Below, one piece after another: positions 1-11,247 of a stretch of DNA of 64,000 bases. The notes under the pieces are model-generated. The model was not told where the DNA came from, ran no database searches, and saw only the letters and a list, made by a program, of their open reading frames with translations. The stretch is from Chrysomallon squamiferum (lineage: Eukaryota > Mollusca > Gastropoda > Neomphalida > Peltospiridae), in contig CM022668.1 of NCBI GenBank assembly GCA_012295275.1, positions 1,471,637-1,535,636 of the forward strand, given 5' to 3'. The number at the start of each line of letters is the position of its first letter. Positions within the stretch are counted from its first letter, which is position 1. The position numbers and the translations under genes were made by a program.

Positions 1-661
1 GCTGTCAAAAGTTTATTACTTACTGCCTCCGTAATGCAGCCATCTGTAATAAGGACCGTAGGGGAAAAGGCGTTTATAATATGATGGTAGCAAATCTGGC
101 AACTCCTCTGCATCATATTTGTTCATATTTTCATTCATTCTATTATTATCTATACGTATAAATTACTGCAGTGTTTAAAACATGTGACTATTATTGTTTT
201 CGTGTACTAAATATCCCGCCAAATCTCCAATCTAGTTTACGATAAGACGTAGAATCCAGATCAAAGTTTAAATTATATATTTGATGATAAATTATAATAA
301 TCATATTAGTGATATTTGATAAATGTAACAACAATATTATAGGAGTTTAATATACCTCATGAACACTTTTTATAGACCCAATTTACGGTTATCAGAAAGT
401 GTAAGGTCGAGGTCAGAGGTTAGAGGTGTTGCAGTTTGCATACCCAAACACACAAAAAATACATACTTGGAATATAGTACTAAAATATGCAGCTGCCATT
501 TTTCTGAGTATTAAATTTAATAATATTGATAATTATTTATAAATTATTATTAATTTTATTTGCAAAAAAGTCACATAAAAATATTATTGGCTGTAAAAGG
601 CTAGGTGTAAATTAATCAAATAATGATAATGATATTGATAAAATACACTGATTGATCAACA
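1..661. other. Non-coding flank, nothing recognised
   Basis: AT-rich with frequent stops in all frames. No splice-bounded open frame or repeat of note is visible. Confidence 0.6.
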
Positions 662-703
662 ATGAAGCAGTTTAGCCTTTGGAACTGGACTGGAATCACA
701 AAG
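662..703 (+). CDS. Possible far-upstream alternative first exon of IP3K
   Basis: ATG followed by 14 codons (MKQFSLWNWTGITK) to aag|gtaaca, ending in phase 0 as kinase exon 2 requires. An in-frame TGA lies at 653 and A at -3. It is short, so the support is only context and phase; it could easily be chance. Confidence 0.15.
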
Positions 704-1627
704 GTAACAAAATAATTATAGATATAGAGACTGGTGTGATCAACTATTCAATTAATGATATTAAAATGATTTTAAAATTTTATTTCAAAAATAAAAATAG
801 ATACTTCAAAATGTCAATAATATTTAAATTATTTAAAAACAAATATTTATTATCATTCAAAGTACTTTTTCAAATAACTTGTAAAATTACTGTTATATGT
901 GCATTTTATCATATGATCATTTTTGACAATTAATGTCTGTGATGTTTTTACAAAGGTATTAAATTTCCTCAAATTCTTTTAGCATCTTCAATCAGTTTTT
1001 AAGTTCATGTTGGAATATATTCCTTTTCTTTGCATGATGCTATTTTTGGTAAATTCTTGTTCATTAACTATGTTCCTTTTTTTTCCTTAACTATATTCAT
1101 TGTCAGTCTGTGGTCACTTCCATCAATATGTGTTGACTTGGTAACTGACTGTTGCAATTAGAAAATATTAAATGTGTTTTATGTTTGCTCATCTTTTTTA
1201 TGTCAACAGATTAACATAAAATAAAACAGGTTTGAAATGAATAATATTTAGGAAAAGTAGAAGAGAGAAGTTAGGAAGAGTGAAATTTTCATAGGCTGTT
1301 CATTTTGTTCTACTATTCTGCAGACATCAATTATTTGTTTAATTTTGGTTTGATTATTTCTTGAGAAATATATATATATATATATTGTTTTTTCTTCTAA
1401 TGAATGTTATTATATAGTGAAAACAAGAAATAAGGATGGTTTTCTAAGTGTGCACATCAATACAGTCAAAGGATAATAAATGAAATACATAAAATGTAAA
1501 TAATCTACACTTTTTTGTAAAGAACAATATAAAATAAATAAATTCTAAATAATAATAAAATGAAAAATAAAATAATTTACAATCTACTGTTTAAGTTCTA
1601 CAATATAAAGTACAATTTTAAATTAAC

Positions 1628-2685
1628 TAAAAAAAATTATAATTATTTATCTTCTTTTCTTTATTTCTTTTTAATTTTAATTTTTTTGTTTTAATGATTA
1701 TTATTGATTGTTTCTTAATGGAAATTTTCTTATTTATTTATCATTATTTTTGGAAGCTGCATTTATTCATGGTTTTATGCTCAGTTCTTTATGCATGTAA
1801 AAAACAAAAAGTCTGCTTATTTAACAGTATGAAATTGTTTCAGTTATTGGTAAAAAAAACAAAAACAAATGGCTAAATAAATATTAAAAACACTATAAAC
1901 CTTGATATTTATTATTATGTTAAAATATTGTTTTACCAGTAAGACAGTGTGTGTGTATCATGTAATGTCAGGAATATAGCAAGTATATTAGGTTTATATA
2001 TAAAAACAGACTAAAAATTGTTAAAATTAGTTTTTTCTTCTTTCCTTTTTTGTCCTGTCTTAAATACAACACACTGTATTATTGTATTGTACTGATTAAT
2101 CCATTAAGCTGTATTATTGCTTTTGTTCAATGTTAAAGGTTATGAATTTATAAAACATTTTAGAATACACCCATTGCTATCAAACATCAATAAATTGAGT
2201 CAGCTTAAAAAATAATGTATTATTTCTACCTCCACGTAACTAGACTTAGATCATATCATTTAAATAATAATGTTTTTTACTTCTTTTATTCAATATTGGC
2301 AAAGATTCAAATTGACGTCAGTTATGGTACTACAATGTGGAGTATGCAAATGAATGATAAAAAAATTATTTGTTCAGAAAAGTATTCATTTTGTGTGTGT
2401 GTGTGTGTGTTGTGAATATATTTTTTTTATTGGACAAAACTGTATAATCTGTTTTATTAAAGTCTGTATTAAATAAAAGTTATTACAATGTGGGGTGAGA
2501 TTTCTTTATAAAGTTGTCTGTATGCTCTGCTTTGTGCATTGAATATTTAATTTACATTTGTAAAATTAGAAAGAAAAAGTCCCTTTGAAATGTCAGCAAT
2601 TCATTTAGAATAAAATAATTATTTTTTCTTTTTTTCTCATTTGCTTCTAGTATTCTGGATAAACAACAAGGTAATTTTATATATG

Positions 2686-2730
<45 letters not shown>

Positions 2731-3190
2731 AACTGACTGGTAGTAATATCACACTGGGAAAGAACCACTCTGTAACAATGTTTTTTTTTATGTTACTGTC
2801 TTTGAAGTTAATCACTGAACATTTAGTTTCATGCTTCAATATCCTGTTAAATTATTTTTACAATTATTTTTAATAATTTATTTATTTATTAATTTCTTAA
2901 TTTAACTGCTTTTTTTATTTTAAATTATATATATATATATTTTTTAATGATTATTATTAATTGTTTCTTAATGAATTTTTTCTAATTTATTTATTTTAAA
3001 TTTTTTTTTTTTTTTTTTTTTAATGATTATTATTAATTGTTTCTTAATGGATTTTTTTTGTCTTATTTATCTTCTTTTCTTTATATCTTTTTAATTTTAA
3101 TTTTATTTAATTTTTTTTTTTTCGGTCTTATTTATTTATTATTATTTTTGGAAGCTGCATTTATTCATGGTTTTATTCTCAGTTGTTTGT
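1628..3190 (+). repeat. Mosaic duplications of a T-rich element
   Basis: The block aatgattattatt-attgtttcttaatg occurs at 1693, 2946 and 3022; ggaagctgcatttattcatg at 1752 and 3150; and a tatcttcttttcttta block near 1648 and 3067. Their order differs between copies, so the segment was duplicated and rearranged. Confidence 0.8.
2689..2727. repeat. (TG)n microsatellite
   Basis: Uninterrupted TG dinucleotides. Confidence 0.98.
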
Positions 3191-4075
3191 GATAGTGAAT
3201 AAGTATTTGTTACTTTGTCAAATACTAGTAACTGTGATAGTGAATACATATTTGTTACTTTGACAGATACCAATGACTGTGATAGTGAATAAGTATTTGT
3301 TACTTAGTCAAATAAATACCAATGACTGTGATGTAATAAGTATTTGTTACTTAGTCAAATAAATACCAATGACTGTGATGTAATAAGTATTTGTTACTTT
3401 GACAGATACCAATGACTGTGATAGTGAATAAGTATTTGTTACTTAGTCAAATAAATACCAATGACTGTGATGTAATAAGTATTTGTTACTTAGTCAAATA
3501 AATACCAATGACTGTGATGTAATAAGTATTTGTTACTTTGACAGATACCAATGACTGTGATAGTGAATAAGTATTTGTTACTTAGTCAAATAAATACCAA
3601 TGACTGTGATGTAATCAGTATTTGTTACTTAGTCAAATAAATACCAATGACTGTGATGTAATAAGTATTTGTTACTTTGACAGATACCAATGACTGTGAT
3701 AGTGAATAAGTATTTGTTACTTAGTCAAATAAATACCAATGACTGTGATGTAATAAGTATTTGTTACTTAGTCAAATAAATACCAATGACTGTGATGTAA
3801 TAAGTATTTGTTACTTTGACAGATACCAATGACTGTGATAGTGAATAAGTATTTGTTACTTAGTCAAATAAATACCAATGACTGTGATGTAATCAGTATT
3901 TGTTACTTAGTCAAATAAATACCAATGACTGTGATGTAATAAGTATTTGTTACTTTGACAGATACCAATGACTGTGATAGTGAATAAGTATTTGTTACTT
4001 AGTCAAATAAATACCAATGACTGTGATGTAATAAGCATTTGTTACTTTGTCAAATATCAGTGACTGTGACAGTGA
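3190..4075 (+). repeat. 139-bp higher-order tandem repeat
   Basis: The anchor gacagataccaatgactg recurs at 3262, 3401, 3540, 3679, 3818 and 3957, exactly 139 bp apart each time. Each period contains three related subunits of about 46 bp (core taccaatgactgtgat..aagtatttgttactt). Not CRISPR: there are no unique spacers. Confidence 0.97.
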
Positions 4076-4450
4076 ATAAATATTTATATATTACATTTTA
4101 AATGCCTTATAAGATATATATTATAATTAATGGTTGTTTACATATTCAATAGCTAGTTGTTAAATAAAATGTAAATATTCATGACCTAACAAAAAATAAA
4201 TAATAAAAACATCTCCAAATAACTGTTATTTATGGTTTAAAGTCAGACAGTTTCAAGAAGTCTTTTCATAATATTCTAAGTACACAGTGACAACAACGTG
4301 TCCAGCAGATATAAATGCTTGTGTAAATCATATTTAAACAGGATAACTTTATTACACAATGGTTATACCTGTTCATAAGTTATAAATTATGTAATATAGT
4401 TGTAATTCTCACTGGGTTTCTCATTAGGTATGTGTGGTAGTAGTATTAAC

Positions 4451-4480
4451 AGTAGTAGTAGTAGTAGTAGTAGCAGCAGT
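4451..4480. repeat. (GTA)n microsatellite
   Basis: Short imperfect trinucleotide run. Confidence 0.95.
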
Positions 4481-5069
4481 AATTTTATGTTTTTTATTTT
4501 CTAGCAAGCAGCAATTTTCAATAATGAATTTCATTTTCCCTTTAAAATCTGTCAGTCAAATTTCATTGCTTTTAATGAGAATGTATAGTTAATTTATATA
4601 CACTAAATCTTTCACAGTTTAATAAATAACTAGATTTGTTTTAGTAGGTGAGTACATAAGTACTTGTGAATTTTTTTTTTTTTTTTTATTAATCTCTCTT
4701 ATAATTGCTTGCTGAATAATTTTGTTTGTGGATAGGTGTTTTTTTCTTTTCTTTATTATTATTATTATTATTATTGTTATTTAATTTTTTAATTTTTAAT
4801 AGTTATATTTTAAACAAGTAAACAGTGATGGTCTTAAACTCATTCTGTAATTTCATATATATATATATATCTAATATTTCCAAACTAATTGAAAGAAATA
4901 ATACTCTCTGACATGCTTTATTTCCTAATAATTAAAATTTCCATCTCTTTTCCTTGTTTATTAATATTATTATTATTATTTGTTTTGTATAATGTTTTTA
5001 GAAATGTTTTGGATAGAAGTGAGTGCTGTTTTGTTTGATGTGGATAATTCACTGTGATTAAGTTGTGGT

Positions 5070-5150
5070 ATGGAGGATATCAAAAGAATCAAAACACCTC
5101 ACAAAGTTTCACAGTGTAACAAGATCCTAACTTCATTTCCACCACACAAG
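5070..5150 (+). CDS. Candidate alternative first exon of IP3K (27 codons)
   Basis: Encodes MEDIKRIKTPHKVSQCNK and 9 more codons to cacaag|gtaaga, a near-consensus donor. It ends in phase 0, so it can join kinase exon 2 at 13433. ATG context is good (G at -3 and +4) and an in-frame TGA at 5055 fixes the start. This would give a 326-residue kinase lacking the MGCIHS region. Confidence 0.4.
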
Positions 5151-5311
5151 GTAAGAGAATAGTAACATAATATTCAATTTTATTTCTTGCTTTCTTACTT
5201 TTCTTCTCTTTGAATACAGCATCTGATACATAAATTCAAGTCATGGCTTTATCGTACAGTCCACGCTGAAAAGAATAAAGATAAAAATGCGCATAACAAC
5301 AACAACTACAA

Positions 5312-5314
5312 AAA

Positions 5315-5349
<35 letters not shown>
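5312..5349. repeat. (AAAT)n microsatellite
   Basis: Tetranucleotide run downstream of the 5070-5150 candidate exon. Confidence 0.95.
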
Positions 5350-5350
<1 letters not shown>

Positions 5351-5959
5351 GATAGTAGTCTGATTACAAATTCACTTTCTATCTCCTTTTAAGTGTGTCG
5401 CCATCAACTATGAAATTGTGTGTGACGTAGCTTTGTTTAACCTTTAACCTCTTATTCCAGTAGAGCACATGAAGCAAATATTTCTCTTTTGTCGTAAGTC
5501 GTGACTGACGTCTATATTTAGTTACTAGATCCTTACATTGATAAAAGGACTAGTCATGCCTGTTACAAAATACGTCCTGGATTGAATTAGATTTAGTATT
5601 TGCTTTGTACTTTAATTTTACTGTTATACATATCAGTGTACATAAACCACTTCAAACTCTTTAGCCGCGTTTTTTTTTTATTTTTGTTTTACTTTTATTT
5701 TGCAGCTGAAGCTGTGATATGCTATAAAATGCTTTCCTTTTTTTTTTTTTTTTTTAATGAGAATAAGTATGTGACCTATTCCATCCAAAAAATGTATTTA
5801 TTTATTTATTTATTTATTTATGTTAGTTTTAAAATGATGTAATGTAGAGTATTATAGTATGTTTGAACATCGCTGAGACAAAGAACTGAGTAGAAAATGA
5901 AACAGAAGGTATTACGTCAGTGAGTCAGAGTGAGTTAGAAAAGTCTTTTTTTTTGTGTC

Positions 5960-6315
5960 CTTTAAAAAGATAAGTGTGGTTTATATTGCGTTTAAGAATT
6001 AATCAGTGTGAAGTTAAAAAAAAAAAAAAAAAAAAATAAACAAACAACAACACCTAATAATAAAAAAAAAAAAATAAAAACACTAATATAATAAAAGCTG
6101 TTTGTATCGCGTCAGTAAGTTAATTCTTTGTGAAACAAAATGTAAAAGTCAGTTGTTTGTAATACATGGGTGTAAGTTAATCACTGTGAAATAGAAAATG
6201 TTAAAATCAGCTTTGTATTATACGAGTGAAAGTTAATAATTTGTGAAACAGAAAATGTAAAGATCAGCTGTTTTGTATTATTACGAGTGAAAATTAATCA
6301 CTGTGAAATAGTATA
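5960..6315 (+). repeat. Degenerate ~60-bp tandem repeat
   Basis: Units share 'agttaatcactgtgaaa-aga-aatgtaaa-atcagctgtttgtat-a-acgagtg'. About four to five diverged copies, interrupted by A-runs near 6017-6080. Confidence 0.7.
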
Positions 6316-7134
6316 TATATGCAAAACATCAAAGAAACTTTAATATCGATGTAACTGTATGTAATAACTCGAAATAAATGAATAAACAATTTTTCAATCA
6401 TGACTCATACAGAATATGTATTTCACGTAGAAAAACATAAGATTGGTTATATACCGAGAACCAGCTAATACAGCATTAAACTGACTTTTTGTAGTCGAGA
6501 TAGTGTTCTGTTAAAAAAAGTATAAAACACAACAGAAAAAATAAATAGTTTTTACAAAGTACGGAGCATAGCATTGACCGACATTTGTGAATAAATATAA
6601 TTTTCAGTTGCCTCCCTTCTATCTGTGCTTTCTGCAACGTATATTAGTGGCTAAATTTTCATAGATTTCAGTGAATAAATAAAACACTGACAGAAAATAT
6701 TTGTTTAGTTAGCTAAAATATTGTTAATTTAATTTTTTTTTTTTTTTTGGTTTTCCTGTTTTTCTTAACTCAGTTAATGTGTTTGTCACCATCTACGTTG
6801 TAACTTTGTTACACACAATGACAACTCAGTGGGCACAGCCAGGTATTTTTATCAACATTATTTTTATTCACGTCACTAGGAGTAGTCTATATACAGGTGT
6901 TTCATTCACAAATCACCATTACGTCATTTCGTTAAATAAAATACAGTCACTAGTAAAATAATTATTTTCATTTAAATAAGAAAAATCGAAAACATCAAAA
7001 AAGTGTTTTGTTGACGAGATAAATCAGATTGAATAGAACACGTTTTCAGCTGCGATTGTTTAAGGCGTGTCTTATGTACGTTAATATAGGTGTTGGTTCT
7101 TTTTTCAACTGAATCACAGACGTGAATTTAAGTG

Positions 7135-7161
7135 ATGGGAAAGACAATGCGTTGTAAACTG
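7135..7161 (+). CDS. Candidate alternative first exon of IP3K (9 codons)
   Basis: Encodes MGKTMRCKL, ending ctg|gtatgt in phase 0, the same donor hexamer as the 10747 exon. An in-frame TAA ends 3 bases before the ATG, and the context is strong (G at -3 and +4). Spliced to 13433 it would give a 308-residue kinase. It is very short, so the evidence is modest. Confidence 0.3.
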
Positions 7162-7262
7162 GTATGTTTCATTTTATTTATCATTTGTCTTTATCTTTGT
7201 TATATGAAAAGAGTTTCATAAAGTTCATTAGTAACGAGTATTATTGACAGCCTCTGTTCTTT

Positions 7263-7266
<4 letters not shown>

Positions 7267-7338
<72 letters not shown>
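7267..7338. repeat. (TC)n microsatellite
   Basis: Perfect TC run of about 72 bases, just downstream of the 7135-7161 candidate exon. Confidence 0.98.
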
Positions 7339-7341
<3 letters not shown>

Positions 7342-7987
7342 CCCACACATCCACAGATCGGGTTATTATTAATCTACTTTCAACGAAAAGTTAGGTGTGA
7401 TCATAATTTATCGAATCTTCTTTTTAAAAAAAAAATTGATTATTTCTATTTTGACGTGAACTCAGTACTCTTGCATCTTATCTCTGGATAAATACCGGAT
7501 GTTTGGCATTTTATGTCCTTATCCAAACATCTACAGTTCACGTTTGTAATGGATTTGAAAAATAATAATAACGTCTACAGTTAAGATATGTTATGACGTC
7601 AAGACGTGGTATCAAAAACATTTAATTATAATGGAATGTGATAGCACAGTCTGCCAGGAAAAGTCAATATTTTTCACAGATGTATTTATTAATTATTTAA
7701 TCAACTGCTGTATTGTTTTAAAATATGTATTGATATTAACATAACCAGATAAAATGATGTTGATAAGAAAGCTGGAATGACCGTGGATAAAGTGGTTGTC
7801 AAGAGTATGAAAGTCATTTAGTACAAACGTGCACATGTCAGCTCCTTTACGTTTGGATACAGTACTATGTTTAACACACCCTTTACTGTATTTTTTTTTT
7901 CTCTTTTTGTTTTTGCTTTTTCTTCTTCTTTGACAAGTATTGCACATTTCATTTTTATTATTATTTTTTTTATTATTGTTTTTTAAC

Positions 7988-7988
<1 letters not shown>

Positions 7989-8039
<51 letters not shown>

Positions 8040-8105
8040 TTATATAATTATATATTTAATATATTTATATAATTATATATTTAATATATTTATATAATTA
8101 TATCT
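7989..8105. repeat. (TA)n followed by TA-rich satellite
   Basis: A TA run of about 42 bases, then two to three copies of an approximately 29-bp unit tatataattatatatttaa. Confidence 0.95.
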
Positions 8106-9318
8106 AAATTTGTTTCTTTTTGATAACTTTGGCATATGCTACATCATACTCTGTGATAAGACGTTCTTAGAATATCATTTTCCCCTGGTTATTTTTTATT
8201 GTCAGATATGCAGTACGTGAATTTATACACTGTAATTATAAGAAACATACACACACACACTGTTTTTATCACGAGTGTAAGAAATGTAAGAAAGTTTATT
8301 CTAAAGATATAGCAGTGACTTTAATTTATTTTCTTTCACGGTAATTATTTCATGTGGTAATTTTTGTTGGTCTATTTTCGAATAGTTCATATAAAGACTC
8401 ATCCAGTGTAAAAGCATCATTAACATCTTTAAGACGTCAAACACATGTAAAATTCCATCTGAATACACATAAGCAACATGTAGAAAATCAATTTCACACG
8501 AGCATATGTACCAAAGACTTGGTGATAATCTGTTACCAAGGCAACTTGACTGCAGCAGAAAAAATAATCATAACGTCTATGTCGTTATGCTAGTCTGTTG
8601 TTTTTAAAACCAGTGTAAGATGGGTTTTTAAAGGTCAGGTGCAAAACGTAAGTTTTCTGTAGTACACACGTACGTATCTTAAACATATTTGTCTTTATGG
8701 AATATTGTTATATTGACTATTATTGTGTATGTGCGCTATAAAATAGTCCTTGGTACACCGTTAGATTAAAAATTCTATACTACTTTTTCTGTGCTGGTGT
8801 TGCACTTTTTATATCTTATCTTCCCCAAATAAATAAATTAATCAAAGTTATTTCTAAAATTATTTAGAGCAGTATTTAAATACTGACCAGAAATGTGACC
8901 TACTGACTGAAGAGCAGAATGAGTTTGTTTCCTGTAATATCCGTGTACACACTGTGAGAGTATTGACGTGGGAAATACCACACTGGTTACAAATAGTTTT
9001 ATTTTACGGTCGTTTTAACAGTTGGTGTGTTTTGTTGCCGAATCCGGTAATTCAAAAATAGCAATATGAATAATAATCAAATGGTTGTTCATTAACAAAA
9101 TAATATTTCCCAAACAGGTAAACATAGTTCTGTAAGAACCTGGAGTTTGGTGCGTAACGTACTACAAACGTTTTGACAACAGACACAAGCAAATTTAATA
9201 TTTGAAGGATGATAGGCGTTATTTTACGCGGCTTTGACCATTTTACTACTTCTTCATTTCCTTCTTTTAGACAGAGAAATATCAATTTGAATAATTTGAA
9301 ATTTGATACTATACGTTT

Positions 9319-9319
<1 letters not shown>

Positions 9320-9390
<71 letters not shown>
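9320..9390. repeat. (TC)n microsatellite
   Basis: Perfect TC run of about 71 bases. Open frames through it (LSLSLS) are artefacts. Confidence 0.98.
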
Positions 9391-9395
<5 letters not shown>

Positions 9396-9693
9396 TTATT
9401 TGCGTTTAACTTGCCTTATTTATTCATGTTTCATTGTTTTGGAGCATTTGTTTTTTTGTTTTTTTTTCGTTGACATGCCTAAGCAGTTTGGTGCAACCTT
9501 AGTTTAAAAACAAATTACAGTTATACAAGAATTATTGTAAATGATTTCCGATTAGGTTATATATTTATACCAACATTTTATAACATCCCAATAACCAGTA
9601 AAGGGTCAGCAATGTATGTGTTGGGTTGTCTGGCCAAATGCAGATTAATATTAGAGAAAGGAACTGCAGTATTATTTACTGTATGTATACATG

Positions 9694-9696
<3 letters not shown>

Positions 9697-9744
<48 letters not shown>
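9697..9744. repeat. (TG)n microsatellite
   Basis: Perfect TG run of about 48 bases. Confidence 0.98.
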
Positions 9745-9746
<2 letters not shown>

Positions 9747-10079
9747 AAACATCTTTCTAATTAGTCCGAGAGGGGTTGTCAGAAACTATAGAATGTAATT
9801 AAATACAGATCTAGACGCGAAATGAAAAAAAAAAATGACAGTGCAGTGTGAAAGGTTACAAGGCATACTTGGATTTGCTATTTATGTTTCCTCTTAGTAT
9901 TATTATTGATTAAAATTTCTGTTATAGTAATGTGTAATATTACTTTTTTTTTTTTTTTAAATTATTTGCTGACTAGTTGCTGAAGATCGATGATTATTCA
10001 GGAATAGCAACCTTTAAAAAATAATTCAAATTGATATCGTATTTATATATTATATAACCAATCCTTTCATAAAATGTGT

Positions 10080-10746
10080 AAAATCGCCCACACTGAATGC
10101 TAATTTTATACGACACAAATGTACCATTGTTCGTAATCGCTCGAAAACCGTAATCGCTCGAAAACTACGAGTTTACATTAATTGGGATTTAGGTCACCAG
10201 TCCTGCTTTGCGTCGTCACAGGAGGGTCATGAAAGGATATTAAGATAAAGTTACGGACCTGATGTTGTAATTACAGACAACTCTGTTTTGAGGTTGGGAC
10301 TGAATATGAATAGATTTCTGTTACGTAATTATGTTCTAAATTGAAAAATAGGTTAATGGGCATTCTTCTGTAAACATCAAGTGTCGTGCATCACGGCTAT
10401 TAGCGGAATTTGTTCGTGTTCATCACATTACTGACATTTTCCACACGTTGATGACATTACAACTTGTTTTCTTTTTTGTTTTCTAACTGAGGAGTTTTAG
10501 TAGATTGTACTGCAAGTTTGATAGCGTAAAATTATTGAATCGTGAATTTACGACCATTTCGAAAAGGAGATAAAATTGGTGATTTCGTTTTCTACTTTTT
10601 CTCTTTTTTTCTTTTAAAGCTAAAACAACAAAAGAGGCTATAAAATGATTCAGGAAGAGAAAACATTGTTTTAAATGCAATTGTTCGAAGCAAGGAAAAA
10701 CAATTCCTGTTACAATTTCTTGTTTGAAAAGTGAATTGTGACAATC
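10080..10746 (+). promoter_or_regulatory. Putative promoter and 5' UTR of the MGCIHS-form IP3K
   Basis: More CG dinucleotides than the surroundings (around 10085-10240 and 10380-10560). I see no defined TATA box or initiator, so the transcription start is not located. Confidence 0.35.
10132..10165 (+). repeat. Perfect 17-bp tandem duplication upstream of IP3K exon 1
   Basis: cgtaatcgctcgaaaac occurs twice head to tail, about 600 bp before the ATG at 10747, in a locally CpG-rich stretch. Confidence 0.9.
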
Positions 10747-11247
10747 ATGGGTTGTATTCACAGTGATCATATATCGTCTGGAATTTCGGAAGTTAAAGCT
10801 GTGTCATATAGCAGACGATCAAGAAAGCAGACAAACCAAGAACGTGAACATCTAAAAATGGTGGAAAGTTACGGTGAACATAGCCGAAAGGAAAACAATA
10901 AGGAAATTGCTGACAGTCAAAGTAAACAGTTGTCAAACATTTTACTGACAGATATAGATACCGGTTCACAGCAACATCCAACTCACAGCTGCAAACTTCA
11001 TCACATGTCTAGATTCCCAGCATGGAGAAAATATGAAAAATGTTCCTTCTGTGTCTTCAAAGAAGGTCGCCGGCTTAGCGCAGAGGAAGATGTCATAAAA
11101 ATTACGAGCAGAAGCCAAAAATCGAGTTTGTGCAAACGATGTTCACGGACACCCAAACCACCAGCAGTACAGTGTTACCCAAATAATCATAATACTAATT
11201 GCAAAAAGCCAATCAACGTATCCTCATTCGCCAACTTGCTAGCTCTG
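10747..11247 (+). CDS. IP3K: IP3K exon 1: N-terminal exon starting MGCIHS
   Basis: There are 167 codons ending at ctctg|gtatgt in phase 0, which matches the next exon. The residues are polar and basic with several Cys ([17 protein letters not shown]). Gly2-Cys3 suggests N-myristoylation plus palmitoylation. The open frame runs on to 11349, but the donor at 11248 fits the kinase reading frame. Confidence 0.75.

Noticed and set aside
3190-4075. CRISPR-like spaced repeats
   Set aside because: The whole period is repeated with no unique spacers, and the genome is eukaryotic. It is a tandem satellite.
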